From Pedobacter hiemivivus (GTDB lineage Bacteria; Bacteroidota; Bacteroidia; Sphingobacteriales; Sphingobacteriaceae), in the NCBI RefSeq assembly GCF_004331685.1, contig NZ_SJSM01000007.1, positions 1 to 64,000 on the forward strand: DNA of 64,000 nucleotides, written 5' to 3'. Below the pieces are notes generated by a model that saw only the letters and a list, made by a program, of their open reading frames with translations, searched no databases and had not been told where the DNA came from. The position numbers were made by a program, and so were the translations under genes. Below are positions 27,824 to 35,530 of this stretch, one piece after another (the stretch's first letter is position 1; each line of letters starts with the position of its first letter).

Positions 27824-29878
27824 TCACCACCAGATTTGCTTCCCGTTTTGGTATGTGAAAATACGTTCCTCACTGCCACCACTAAGGCATTTAAGCCAGA
27901 ACAGCGCTCCGGCAGGAACTTCATGGTAAATTAGGTCATAGTCTTTGGCTGTTTGTGAACCAAGAGAAATCCAGGATTTATCCCAGTAAAAAAGTTCGTA
28001 CTCGTTACCGGGCATGATACAGTTTGTGTCATTGCGGGGACAAAATCTAATTTCATTTACCACGCTTTCATTCCCTTCTCCCAGGTCAAGACCGATCCAT
28101 CCGTCTTTATTTTCGGCATTTTCGTAATATGAATCCATGTTATTGTCAAATGCTTTCTCTATCTCATGTCCAACCGTTCCCTTCCTACCTATCAGCTCAC
28201 CTTCTAGCAGAACTGTATCAGCGTTTTTTTTCTCGTAAAATTGTACTTCTGCAATGTTGTCCGCCTCCCAGCCGCCGCCGGCCACCGCCTGGTATCTCAG
28301 GTAACGAAATGGGCGGGTATTTTTTAAGCGGACAGTATTCATATAAAAAGGGTAGCCCTCAATCTGATAAAGAAGTACGGCATCTTTAAAATCAGGGAAA
28401 TTTGAGGCTTGGAACGTGCCTCCTTTTAATATTTCTGTATGATACGCGGTATAGGAATGTAAAGGCGCCTTACGCCATAACTTAACGTCTTGTTTGGTTA
28501 AACTTTTTTTAAGGTGATGGATACGATTCACGCTGTCAATATAAAAAGGATTACTGATGACTTTATGTTTCCCATTTAAATAAGTGGTAGGAACATAAAC
28601 GACATTTCTTCCTATCTTCTTAAAATGGAAAACATTGTTTTCATTTGCGGAAACAGCGACCGGAAACCAGCCGTTACGGTTAAAGATACAAAGATGCACC
28701 GCTTTATGCCTTGTGGATCCAGGTTTTAGTTTTAAGGTGATACTGGCATGTTTCAGGTATTCTTCTGTGACGTCTTTGATGTTTTTTGAATGAAATTCTG
28801 GCGCTATGAATTGAGCTGGTACCGCCCGATGTAAGGCCTGCATTTCCGCAGACTCCGAGTAGGTGAACCTGTATACTTTCGGGATGGTCTTGACATGCTG
28901 AATGTACATGCCCTCTGGGAATTCCGCTTCTGTAAATTTATGTCTTGAATCCATGAATTCCGTGGAGAAGTCCACTATGCCCCAGGTGTTTTCCTCAGAG
29001 TTTTTGTTGGTGATCAATTGGTTAGGTTTGCGGTGGTCAATGAGTTTGACCATAAAATGGCGGCTATTTGTATTCCCCCAATTGGGAATATAATCTAGAG
29101 CTACAGGTATTCCGGCTGCGCGCATCGCTGTTGCAGAAATAAAAGATGTCGTTTCACAACCTCCGATTCTGCCCTTTAAAATATCACTGATGCTTTGTGT
29201 AAATGGATAATATTTATTGAAGTATGTGGTAAAACCAGTTTCAGTGTTCAACTGCCAGGACATATGATCAAATACTGATTTTAAATCATGGGTATTGGGT
29301 GCTCCGTAGGCGATATTCGTATATTCCTCATAGAATTTTGGCCGCCAGTATTGCAGTTGTTCATCCCTTATGCGGTATGGTAAAATGTACTCGCAAAAAT
29401 CATTAAACGATACATAATTTGCCCAGGGAGCCTTTTTCCATGCCTTAAATGCGTATTCAATATTGCCGGTCAGGTAGGAAGCAGAAATGATCTCCAGATC
29501 TTTAACTTTCTCAACCTTACCGGGATGTGGCCATCCCAGGCGTTTAACCATGGAGTCTCCGATAGTCATCTTGTCCTGGTTTGACAGTTGGAAATTCGTA
29601 TAAGATGAGCTGTCAATTAATGAAAAAACATTGGCGTATTTTTTAATCTCAGCTCCTGTGTATCCATAATGGTCCCGCATGTTCGTTAATAAAAATAATG
29701 CCGCCTTTCTTTTTAAGCTGTCTTCAGGATTTGAATAAAACCTGAATACTTTTTCTATTTCTGGTCTGTTGGCACCAGCTTCGTTTAATGAATCATCGGA
29801 CAAACCATTGTCCTTTTCATTTCTGCAGGAATACATGGCACATAAAAAAAATAAAGTTATGATATGTTTAAGCTTCAC
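27824..29878 (-). CDS. Transglutaminase-like lipoprotein with C-terminal discoidin-like domain
   Basis: I place the start at GTG 29878, giving 684 residues that begin with a lipoprotein signal (lipobox MYSC, Cys18). The frame is open further upstream, but that part overlaps the remains of another gene. A papain-like transglutaminase core is visible: Cys241 in RIGGCETTS, His274 in SRHFMVK, Asp303 in GIVDFS. The last about 150 residues (VAGGGWEADNIAEVQFY, then WIGLDLGEG) look like an F5/8 type C carbohydrate-binding domain. It would sit on the outer membrane and act on peptides or glycopeptides. Substrate unknown. Confidence 0.75.
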   Translation of the reverse strand: MKLKHIITLFFLCAMYSCRNEKDNGLSDDSLNEAGANRPEIEKVFRFYSNPEDSLKRKAALFLLTNMRDHYGYTGAEIKKYANVFSLIDSSSYTNFQLSNQDKMTIGDSMVKRLGWPHPGKVEKVKDLEIISASYLTGNIEYAFKAWKKAPWANYVSFNDFCEYILPYRIRDEQLQYWRPKFYEEYTNIAYGAPNTHDLKSVFDHMSWQLNTETGFTTYFNKYYPFTQSISDILKGRIGGCETTSFISATAMRAAGIPVALDYIPNWGNTNSRHFMVKLIDHRKPNQLITNKNSEENTWGIVDFSTEFMDSRHKFTEAEFPEGMYIQHVKTIPKVYRFTYSESAEMQALHRAVPAQFIAPEFHSKNIKDVTEEYLKHASITLKLKPGSTRHKAVHLCIFNRNGWFPVAVSANENNVFHFKKIGRNVVYVPTTYLNGKHKVISNPFYIDSVNRIHHLKKSLTKQDVKLWRKAPLHSYTAYHTEILKGGTFQASNFPDFKDAVLLYQIEGYPFYMNTVRLKNTRPFRYLRYQAVAGGGWEADNIAEVQFYEKKNADTVLLEGELIGRKGTVGHEIEKAFDNNMDSYYENAENKDGWIGLDLGEGNESVVNEIRFCPRNDTNCIMPGNEYELFYWDKSWISLGSQTAKDYDLIYHEVPAGALFWLKCLSGGSEERIFTYQNGKQIWW

Positions 29879-29880
29879 GA

Positions 29881-30048
29881 TCAGTCTTTTTTCAATAAAT
29901 ATAATTGTGCTCCGTAAAATCCATTTTTGGCTGGGGGTCCGTACCATCCCTCGAATGAATGACCCTTATCGGAAGTGTATCTTAAAATACTTGGTCGGCC
30001 TAAAAATCCTTTCTTTGTTTCAAAAGAAGAATTTTGCCTATGGCCGTT
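29881..30048 (-). pseudogene. 3' remnant of an unrecognised gene
   Basis: 55 codons open without a start, ending at TGA 29881-29883, two bases before the GTG of the lipoprotein gene. The text includes GFLGRPSILRYTSDKGHSFE and GWYGPPAKNGFYGAQLYLL, which reads as a genuine protein C-terminus. I do not recognise the family. The 5' part is gone. It suggests that an upstream operon partner of the transglutaminase-like gene was lost by deletion. Confidence 0.5.
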
Positions 30049-30574
30049 TTATAAAAGTGATTATAATTGACGTATTTATCGATGGACAATTAGCTCTAAT
30101 TGATAGATAATATCATCAAAATCCGTAAAGAGAATATCGTATCAGAGCCTTTATATCAAGCATCCTTTTTAAAAGGAAATGATCTCTAATGGTTTGCCGT
30201 CAAATTGGGGAGGAACGAAAAAGTGGCCATTTTTTCCATGTTTAATCCAAGTAAATTAAGGACTGGACAAAGAATTGAAAGCCGCTCAAGTTAATATTTC
30301 CTGGTTAAAATGTTATTAAGAGTAATATGCAGAATATGCATATTACTCTTAATTATCTCCGCTAACTAAGTATGCCAAAATTCTGCTGAAATTAGTTTGA
30401 AGTTTAACCATGGAAAACAATATTGGAATTATTTAGCATAATAAAGGGCTGTCACAGATTGGCAGAGGCAATTAGATACTTTCAAAATTCCCTTAGGATA
30501 CATGCAAATTTTTTAGTTCTAGACTCGGAGATCTCTGGGCTGACAAAAACTAATGCGGTACATCATATGGCAAT
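30049..30574. other. Intergenic, long hairpin, no gene seen
   Basis: No convincing coding frame in 526 bases. A 16-bp perfect hairpin lies at 30315-30353 (separate entry). CATGCAAATTTTTTAGTTCT near 30498 resembles the segment that precedes the other repeat copies further right. Confidence 0.5.
30315..30353. repeat. 16-bp perfect inverted repeat
   Basis: ATTAAGAGTAATATGC at 30315-30330 is repeated inverted at 30338-30353, with a seven-base loop. No T run follows, so a terminator is doubtful; a protein site, an element end or a foldback are open. Confidence 0.7.
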
Positions 30575-30633
30575 AGTTTATATAAAACGTTTGCTCTTCA
30601 AGTCTTCAATTATTGGCTCCATAATCATGCAGA
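30575..30633 (-). repeat. 3'-end repeat copy E (shortest)
   Basis: On the minus strand this reads CMIMEPIIEDLKSKRFI and stop (TAA at 30578-30580). It is the last 17 codons of the family seen complete in copies A to D. Homology stops near 30633, right before the broken end of the RhuM gene. Confidence 0.65.
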
Positions 30634-30669
30634 GATAATTAATTTGCATATTTCCAATATCCTAAATCC

Positions 30670-30933
30670 CTATTTAGAATAATATTCAATTGTTCTTTCT
30701 ACTATTCTATTTCCCTCTTTTTGAACTGTTGCTTTTTTTGCAACAGTTCCTTCTTGCTTCAATTCTTCTTCCTTGTATATGTTATTTAGATGCCTGGAAA
30801 TCGTTGATTTGTTTTTGTAAAATAGATCTGAAATCTGATTTAAAGTTAGCCATACAGTCTCATCTTGGAGCTTTACATTTATTGCTGTTTGGCCATTTGA
30901 CGATTGATAAATAATAATTTGATTTTCGGTCAT
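30670..30933 (-). pseudogene. RhuM-family protein, truncated
   Basis: The N-terminal 85 residues are a good match to the RhuM family: NQIIIYQSSNGQTAINVKLQ, VWLTLNQISDLF and the end VERTIEYYS. Intact members have about 330 residues and continue after EYY; here a stop follows two codons later. So the gene is cut at its 3' side, close to repeat copy E. RhuM proteins accompany restriction, toxin or mobile-element genes; function is unknown. Confidence 0.7.
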
Positions 30934-30989
30934 AAATAATAAACTTATTGCTAACGTATGTATAAATTATGAAAGGTAGGTAATCCTCT

Positions 30990-31004
30990 TATCCAATATT
31001 GGAT
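30990..31004. repeat. Palindrome copy 3, ATCCAATATTGGAT
   Basis: Perfect 14-bp dyad (30991-31004) with T before it. It lies about 30 bases left of repeat copy A. Confidence 0.75.
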
Positions 31005-31024
31005 CACGCATATATAAATTCCAC

Positions 31025-31275
31025 GGTAACCGTTTATATAAAACCTTTGCTTTTCAAGTCCTGAATTATTGGGTCTAGGATCATGCAGAAGCGTTCTAGA
31101 TGTTCAAAGTAATCTTCCTTTACGGTACAGTTCAAAGTATTCATGCTAATGGTATAAACCGTACTTAGAACATTTCAAAGTACGGTTTTTTTGTGTCAAA
31201 TCGGCCTTAAAAGCTATCTCAGCCTTGTTCAAAGTATTCCTGCTAAAGGCTTTTATGATTACGGGGGACTAGCAG
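31025..31275 (-). repeat. 3'-end repeat copy A with 36-codon frame
   Basis: A minus-strand frame from ATG 31144 to TAA 31034-31036 has 36 codons; its last 28 are the family end (DYFEHLERFC, then DPIIQDLKSKGFI). Against copy D the shared coding part differs at eight third-codon positions and at no amino acid. The plus strand continues into a terminator (31156-31192) and an 80-base tail that is also present behind copy B. The ATG may be accidental, since copy B has a stop at the equivalent place. Either a tiny gene or the remains of a longer one. Confidence 0.6.
31156..31192 (+). terminator. Intrinsic terminator in repeat copy A
   Basis: AAACCGTACTTAGAA (31156-31170) pairs with TTCAAAGTACGGTTT (31174-31188) with one mismatch and a three-base loop, followed by T residues. 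Plus-strand orientation. Confidence 0.7.
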
Positions 31276-31294
31276 ATTTAGTTAGAACAAAAAT

Positions 31295-32113
31295 TTATCC
31301 AATTCGCTCCCGATATTCCTTTGGCGTTACGCCAAGCAATTTTTTCACATAGCGGGTAAAGAACGAACGGCTTGAAAAATCCATTTCATCGGCTATTTCG
31401 GAAATATTAAGGTTCTTATTTTGCAATAGTATGATAATGCGCTCTTTTGCGTTACGCTGTATCCATTCAGATGCGGTTATTGCGGTATTGACCTTGCAAA
31501 TGTAATTAAGGTATTTAGGTGTAATATTCAGCTTATCACTGTAAAACCCTACTTCCCGCTGTGTCATGCAATGTTCCTGCACCAATTGTATAAACTGTTC
31601 GTATAGGGTTCCGCTTTGCAGACTTCGTTTTCTTCTGTCGAGCTCGTCCTCAAAAATGTGCCACATTTCCAAAAGAAAAATTTGCATCTGGAGTTTTAGC
31701 GCTTCCTCATAAAATCTGTGGCCAGTTTCCTGCGACATTTCGTACAGCAACTTAAAATTTTTTAGGATTTTCTCTTTGTCTTTCTTATCCGGATGCAAGA
31801 TTGGATATTCTTTGGAATGTATAATGCTGTCGATGCTCGCCGTGGCACTCGGCAAACTTGCGGTAAGCAGATCGCTGTCGACAAACAAAATCGTGGCCTT
31901 GAAAGTCTTTGAAAAAAACAGGTCCGAAACATTGATGCCCGCCAGCCAAAAGATAAACTCGCCTCTTTTACTCTGATATTGCCGGCCATTAAAGACAAAT
32001 TTCAAGCTTCCACTTTGACAATAGATATGTGTATGGAAGCGGATATTAAAATCTTCCGGAAATTGACTTGCTGATACCGTTTTGCAGAGCATAACTTTTT
32101 GATTTACTGCCAT
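31295..32113 (-). CDS. AraC-family regulator
   Basis: 272 residues: an N-terminal cupin-like sensing domain (about 10-110, with RFHTHIYCQSGSLKFVF) and two C-terminal HTH motifs (about 175-272, with LNISEIADEMDFSSRSFFTRYVKK cut here only in part: ISEIADEMDFSSRSFF). GVTPKEYRE is the usual family end. It is divergent to the O-acetyltransferase gene with 112 bases between, so it likely controls that module. The ligand is unknown. Confidence 0.9.
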   Translation of the reverse strand: MAVNQKVMLCKTVSASQFPEDFNIRFHTHIYCQSGSLKFVFNGRQYQSKRGEFIFWLAGINVSDLFFSKTFKATILFVDSDLLTASLPSATASIDSIIHSKEYPILHPDKKDKEKILKNFKLLYEMSQETGHRFYEEALKLQMQIFLLEMWHIFEDELDRRKRSLQSGTLYEQFIQLVQEHCMTQREVGFYSDKLNITPKYLNYICKVNTAITASEWIQRNAKERIIILLQNKNLNISEIADEMDFSSRSFFTRYVKKLLGVTPKEYRERIG

Positions 32114-32225
32114 ATTAGGTAAAAATAGAACAAATAGTCAATAATAGGTAATATTTGACATTACTTGCGAAATAAATGTAACAAAGCACCTTTGAAATAC
32201 ATTTACCTTTGTTCCTATAAAAATT

Positions 32226-32792
32226 ATGGGAAGGAACACAGAAGATATTTTCGAGAGGTTACGCAATGGGGAAACTGTTTTACCGAACGACCCTGAAGCA
32301 TATAGAATGCGTGAGGAATCGTTTGCCACCAAGAAACTTTTGAACCAAATGAACAACACAGCAGACCCTGATGAAATAAGAAATTTATTGGGCCAGATAA
32401 CAGGTTCGGAAATTGATGAAAGTGTTGCGGTTTTTACACCTCTGCACATCAACTACGGAAAGCATACAAAAATCGGCAAAAATGTATTCATCAATTTTGA
32501 TTGTGTGTTTTTGGATCTGGGCGGAATTACCATCGGGGACAATGTGTTCATCGCTCCGAAAGTGAGTCTACTATCCGAAGGACATCCAACATCTATCAAA
32601 GACCGACATTCATTAATCCCAAAAGCTATCCACATCAAAAAAAATGCCTGGATTGGCGCGAATGCAACAATCCTTCCGGGCGTAACAATAGGAGAAAATT
32701 CTATTGTGGCGGCGGGAGCGGTCGTTTCCAAAGATGTTGCCGACAATACAATCGTAGGTGGAATTCCTGCAAAATTCATCAAAAACATTTAA
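32226..32792 (+). CDS. Sugar O-acetyltransferase, hexapeptide-repeat type
   Basis: 188 residues of the maltose/nodulation acetyltransferase group, which moves acetyl from CoA to a sugar hydroxyl. N-terminal helices (1-60) with [10 protein letters not shown], then left-handed beta-helix repeats ([44 protein letters not shown]). [10 protein letters not shown] carries the catalytic His. First gene of a rightward block; the hydrolase gene follows two bases later. TACCTTTG at 32204-32211 could be the -7 element. Confidence 0.88.
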   Translation: MGRNTEDIFERLRNGETVLPNDPEAYRMREESFATKKLLNQMNNTADPDEIRNLLGQITGSEIDESVAVFTPLHINYGKHTKIGKNVFINFDCVFLDLGGITIGDNVFIAPKVSLLSEGHPTSIKDRHSLIPKAIHIKKNAWIGANATILPGVTIGENSIVAAGAVVSKDVADNTIVGGIPAKFIKNI

Positions 32793-32794
32793 AC

Positions 32795-33946
32795 ATGAAA
32801 AAATCAATTCTTATTGCGCTGACTGCAGTCCTTTGTTATAGTACCGCGGGTGCACAATCAACATCAAATCCGGTAGAGATAAAAGAAATATCAGCAAAAG
32901 ACTATACCACTTTCAAGGTGAGTGACAAGGTTACCTTGTACGCTGTAAAATTCAAAAACCAGTATAACCTGCAAGTGGCCGGACACCTTTTCGTGCCCAA
33001 GAACCTGGACAGGAAAACAAAAAATGCAGCCATAGTTGTTGGCCACCCGATGGGCGCGGTAAAGGAACAGAGCGCCGATGTTTATGCTTCTAATATGGCA
33101 GACAGGGGCTTCATCACCCTAGCTATTGACCTTTCTTTTTGGGGCGAAAGTCAGGGTGAACCCCGCAATGTAGTGCTTCCAGATATGTATGCCGAAGATT
33201 TCAGTGCTGCTGTAGATTTCCTTGGCACGCGGGAGTTTGTAGACAGGGAGCGCATCGGCGTGCTCGGTGTATGTGGAAGTGGAAGTTTTGTCATCAGTGC
33301 GGCCAAGATAGATCCAAGGATGAAAGCCATCGCAACAGTCAGCATGTACGATATGGGTTCGGCCAGCCGCAATGCGCTGAACCATTCGCAGACCCTTGAA
33401 CAGAGGAAAAAAAAACAGGCTGAAGCCGCCGAGCAACGGTATGCTGAATTTTTGGGAGGTGAAACAAAGTATACAGGTGGAACTACCCACCAGCTGGATG
33501 AGAACACCCATCCCATACAGCGTGAATTTTATGAATTCTATCGCACACCAAGGGGAGAGTATACGCCAAAAGGCGGATCGCCGAAAACCACCACGCACCC
33601 AACGTTGAGCAGCAATACCAAGTTCAATAACTTTTATCCGTTCAACGATATAGAAACCATTTCTCCCCGCCCTATGCTGTTCATCACCGGGGACAGGGCT
33701 CACTCCAGGGAATTTAGCGAGGACGCCTATAAACGTGCAAGCGAGCCAAAAGAACTAGTCATCGTTCCAAATGCCGGCCATGTTGACCTATACGACAAAA
33801 CCGACCTGATCCCATTCGATAGGCTGGAAGCTTTTTTTACCAAACATCTTAAAGAAACAAATAGTGAAAACATAAAATCAAAAACCGATGAAAACATTAT
33901 CAATAACCGCAGTAGCTGCCCTATTGCTGCTCAGTATCAGCTGTAG
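32795..33946 (+). CDS. Secreted alpha/beta hydrolase with Cys at the nucleophile position
   Basis: 383 residues from ATG 32795; the frame is open further upstream but only as an overlap of the acetyltransferase. A signal peptide covers residues 1-20. The elbow reads G158-V-C160-G-S-G, as in the YcjY/dienelactone hydrolase group, so Cys160 rather than Ser is the expected nucleophile; DLSFWGESQGEP and the late NAGHVDLYD hold the other site residues. The last about 20 residues overlap the cupin gene by 59 bases in another frame. Periplasmic; substrate unknown. Confidence 0.85.
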   Translation: MKKSILIALTAVLCYSTAGAQSTSNPVEIKEISAKDYTTFKVSDKVTLYAVKFKNQYNLQVAGHLFVPKNLDRKTKNAAIVVGHPMGAVKEQSADVYASNMADRGFITLAIDLSFWGESQGEPRNVVLPDMYAEDFSAAVDFLGTREFVDRERIGVLGVCGSGSFVISAAKIDPRMKAIATVSMYDMGSASRNALNHSQTLEQRKKKQAEAAEQRYAEFLGGETKYTGGTTHQLDENTHPIQREFYEFYRTPRGEYTPKGGSPKTTTHPTLSSNTKFNNFYPFNDIETISPRPMLFITGDRAHSREFSEDAYKRASEPKELVIVPNAGHVDLYDKTDLIPFDRLEAFFTKHLKETNSENIKSKTDENIINNRSSCPIAAQYQL

Positions 33947-34373
33947 CGCCCAGAATAGCAGCAAGGCAGATCAGAACAAACTGAACTTTATTTTCCCGAA
34001 AGGTGAGCTCGGCCCCGCTAAAAATTTCACCGGCAAGGCCTGGAACATCAGCCTTGTTGAAAATGATTCCGTCTACAACACCATTGTCGGCAACGTCTTT
34101 TTTGAGCCTGGGGCGAGAAGCAACTGGCACATACATCCCTCAGGCCAGATACTGATCATTACCGATGGTACAGGCTACCATCAGATTAAGGGACAACCGA
34201 GACAGACTCTCAAAAAGGGCGATATCGTAAAATGCCCGCCTAATGTAGAACACTGGCATGGAGCAAGTCCCGAGGCCGGCATGCTACAGCAATACATTTT
34301 GCCAAAGACAGAAAAGGGCATTGTAACCTGGCTGCAGAAGGTAACCGACGAAGAATATCTCGGTAGTAAATAA
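33888..34373 (+). CDS. Cupin-domain lipoprotein
   Basis: 161 residues with a lipoprotein signal (SISC, Cys19) and a single cupin fold. Metal ligands are plain: HIHPSGQ at 81-87 (H81, H83, Q87) and EHWHG (H122). This matches the small manganese cupins related to hydroxynitrile lyase and to quercetinase-like proteins. The ATG overlaps the end of the hydrolase gene. Secreted together with the hydrolase and the next lipoprotein, it likely acts on the same compound. Confidence 0.85.
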   Translation: MKTLSITAVAALLLLSISCSAQNSSKADQNKLNFIFPKGELGPAKNFTGKAWNISLVENDSVYNTIVGNVFFEPGARSNWHIHPSGQILIITDGTGYHQIKGQPRQTLKKGDIVKCPPNVEHWHGASPEAGMLQQYILPKTEKGIVTWLQKVTDEEYLGSK

Positions 34374-34385
34374 ATAACTTCTAAA

Positions 34386-34880
34386 ATGAATAACATGAAG
34401 CCTCTACTAATAACCTTTATCATGATTTTTTCCTTGTCTTTAAGTATGTCAAGCTGTGGCAAAAATAATGAGCTGGGAACAACACCAGAGAATGCGAATA
34501 ATACGAACGGGAACACGACTAATCCAGCGGGAAGTAAAATGAAGATTACAATAGGCGCTGTTGTGTTTACAGCTACACTAAGCAACAATGCCACAGGAAA
34601 TGCCTTTAAAGCGAGATTGCCACTTACTCTAAATATGACCGAGCTGAACAGCAATGAAAAATATTTCGATTTTCAGACCGCATTGCCGTCTAATGCAGCC
34701 AACCCCGGAACAATCCAAACGGGAGACCTCTTGCTGTACGGTTCCAATACGTTAGTGCTTTTCTATAAAACATTTTCAACGTCATATCGTTACACGAGTA
34801 TCGCACGGATCGATAATCCTTCCGGTCTTACCGCTGCGCTGGGAAACGAAAACGTAACGGTAGAGTTTGAACTGGAGTAG
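34386..34880 (+). CDS. Cyclophilin-like fold lipoprotein
   Basis: 164 residues, lipobox MSSC at about residue 22, then an Asn/Thr-rich linker and a domain (about 56-164) matching the cyclophilin-like family found in Bacteroidetes: MKITIGAVVFTATLSNNATG, LPLTLNMTEL and GDLLLYGSNTLVLFYKTF. These proteins often stand beside reductases and AraC regulators. 12 bases after the cupin gene. ATG 34395 is an alternative start. No proven function. Confidence 0.82.
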   Translation: MNNMKPLLITFIMIFSLSLSMSSCGKNNELGTTPENANNTNGNTTNPAGSKMKITIGAVVFTATLSNNATGNAFKARLPLTLNMTELNSNEKYFDFQTALPSNAANPGTIQTGDLLLYGSNTLVLFYKTFSTSYRYTSIARIDNPSGLTAALGNENVTVEFELE

Positions 34881-34902
34881 AGATGAAGCTTGAAAAGAGA
34901 TT

Positions 34903-35250
34903 CTAGCCTTAATAATTAATTTTCACATTTGCCAAATTTTTTGTTCTATTATAATCTGGTCAAGGTACCTTAATCGAAAATCACCTTGATTTTTGGTGTA
35001 TGATTAAATGAATTTTTTTCTCTCCAAATCATCAATTATAGGCTCTATAAGCAATAAGAAGCGATTTAAATGTTCAAAGTATTCCTGCTGATCGGTACTG
35101 TTCTAAGTATGCATGCTTAGGGTATAAACCGTACTTTGAACATTTCAAAGTACGGTTTTTTATATCAAATCGGCCTTGTATGCTATCTCAGCCTTGTTCA
35201 AAGTATTCCTGCTCAGGGCTTTTACAATTACGGGGGATTAGCAGATTATG
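34903..35250 (-). repeat. 3'-end repeat copy B
   Basis: Minus-strand coding end from about 35103 to TAA 35004-35006: STDQQEYFEHLNRF, then IEPIIDDLERKKFI. Just upstream in frame is a TAG, so no start is available. The left part (34903-35000) is shared with copy C, and the right tail (35163-35250) with copy A. Copy B therefore links both subtypes. Confidence 0.65.
35126..35161 (+). terminator. Intrinsic terminator in repeat copy B
   Basis: AAACCGTACTTTGAA (35126-35140) and TTCAAAGTACGGTTT (35144-35158) form a perfect 15-bp stem with a CAT loop, followed by T residues. Very stable. Confidence 0.8.
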
Positions 35251-35530
35251 TTTGAACTCTTTTGACCCGAAGATATATTGTGGAGAATATTGCATTTAGC
35301 ATTGTTCATTAATTGCTTGAGAGCCACTAATTTCCTTTCATATAACATTCGTGGCCCAGTCAAAAGTCACCATAGTTGTTTGAGTGAAGCAGCTTTTAAG
35401 TATTCCAATATGCAAACTGGTTGGTATTACTGCCGATATCATGGGTGATGAAACAATTTACCATCTTTTCTTCTTATTAGATAAGCGTTCACAACTTGTG
35501 GAATGATTCCTTTATTAAATCCCAACTAAT
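35251..35530. other. Intergenic, nothing recognised
   Basis: 280 AT-rich bases before the cheB-like gene. No promoter pair of the expected spacing, hairpin or coding frame was found. Confidence 0.5.

Noticed and set aside
29879..29947. 23-codon N-terminal extension of the transglutaminase-like protein
   Set aside because: It overlaps a protein-like 3' end on the same strand and would bury the lipoprotein signal.
29769..30110. 113-codon plus-strand frame at the 5' end of the transglutaminase-like gene
   Set aside because: No domain, covers the signal-peptide codons of the opposite gene and the unrelated 3' remnant.
30423..30638. 71-codon plus-strand frame over repeat copy E
   Set aside because: It runs antisense through the conserved 3' end; no recognisable protein.
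32204..32211. Full promoter for the O-acetyltransferase gene
   Set aside because: TACCTTTG fits the -7 element, but the only nearby TTTG is nine bases away, far too close.
32501..32794. Upstream extension of the hydrolase frame (open from 32501)
   Set aside because: It lies inside the O-acetyltransferase gene in another frame; the signal peptide begins exactly at ATG 32795.
33119..33703. 194-codon frame opposite the hydrolase gene
   Set aside because: Shadow of a real gene with signal peptide and catalytic motifs; no family resemblance.
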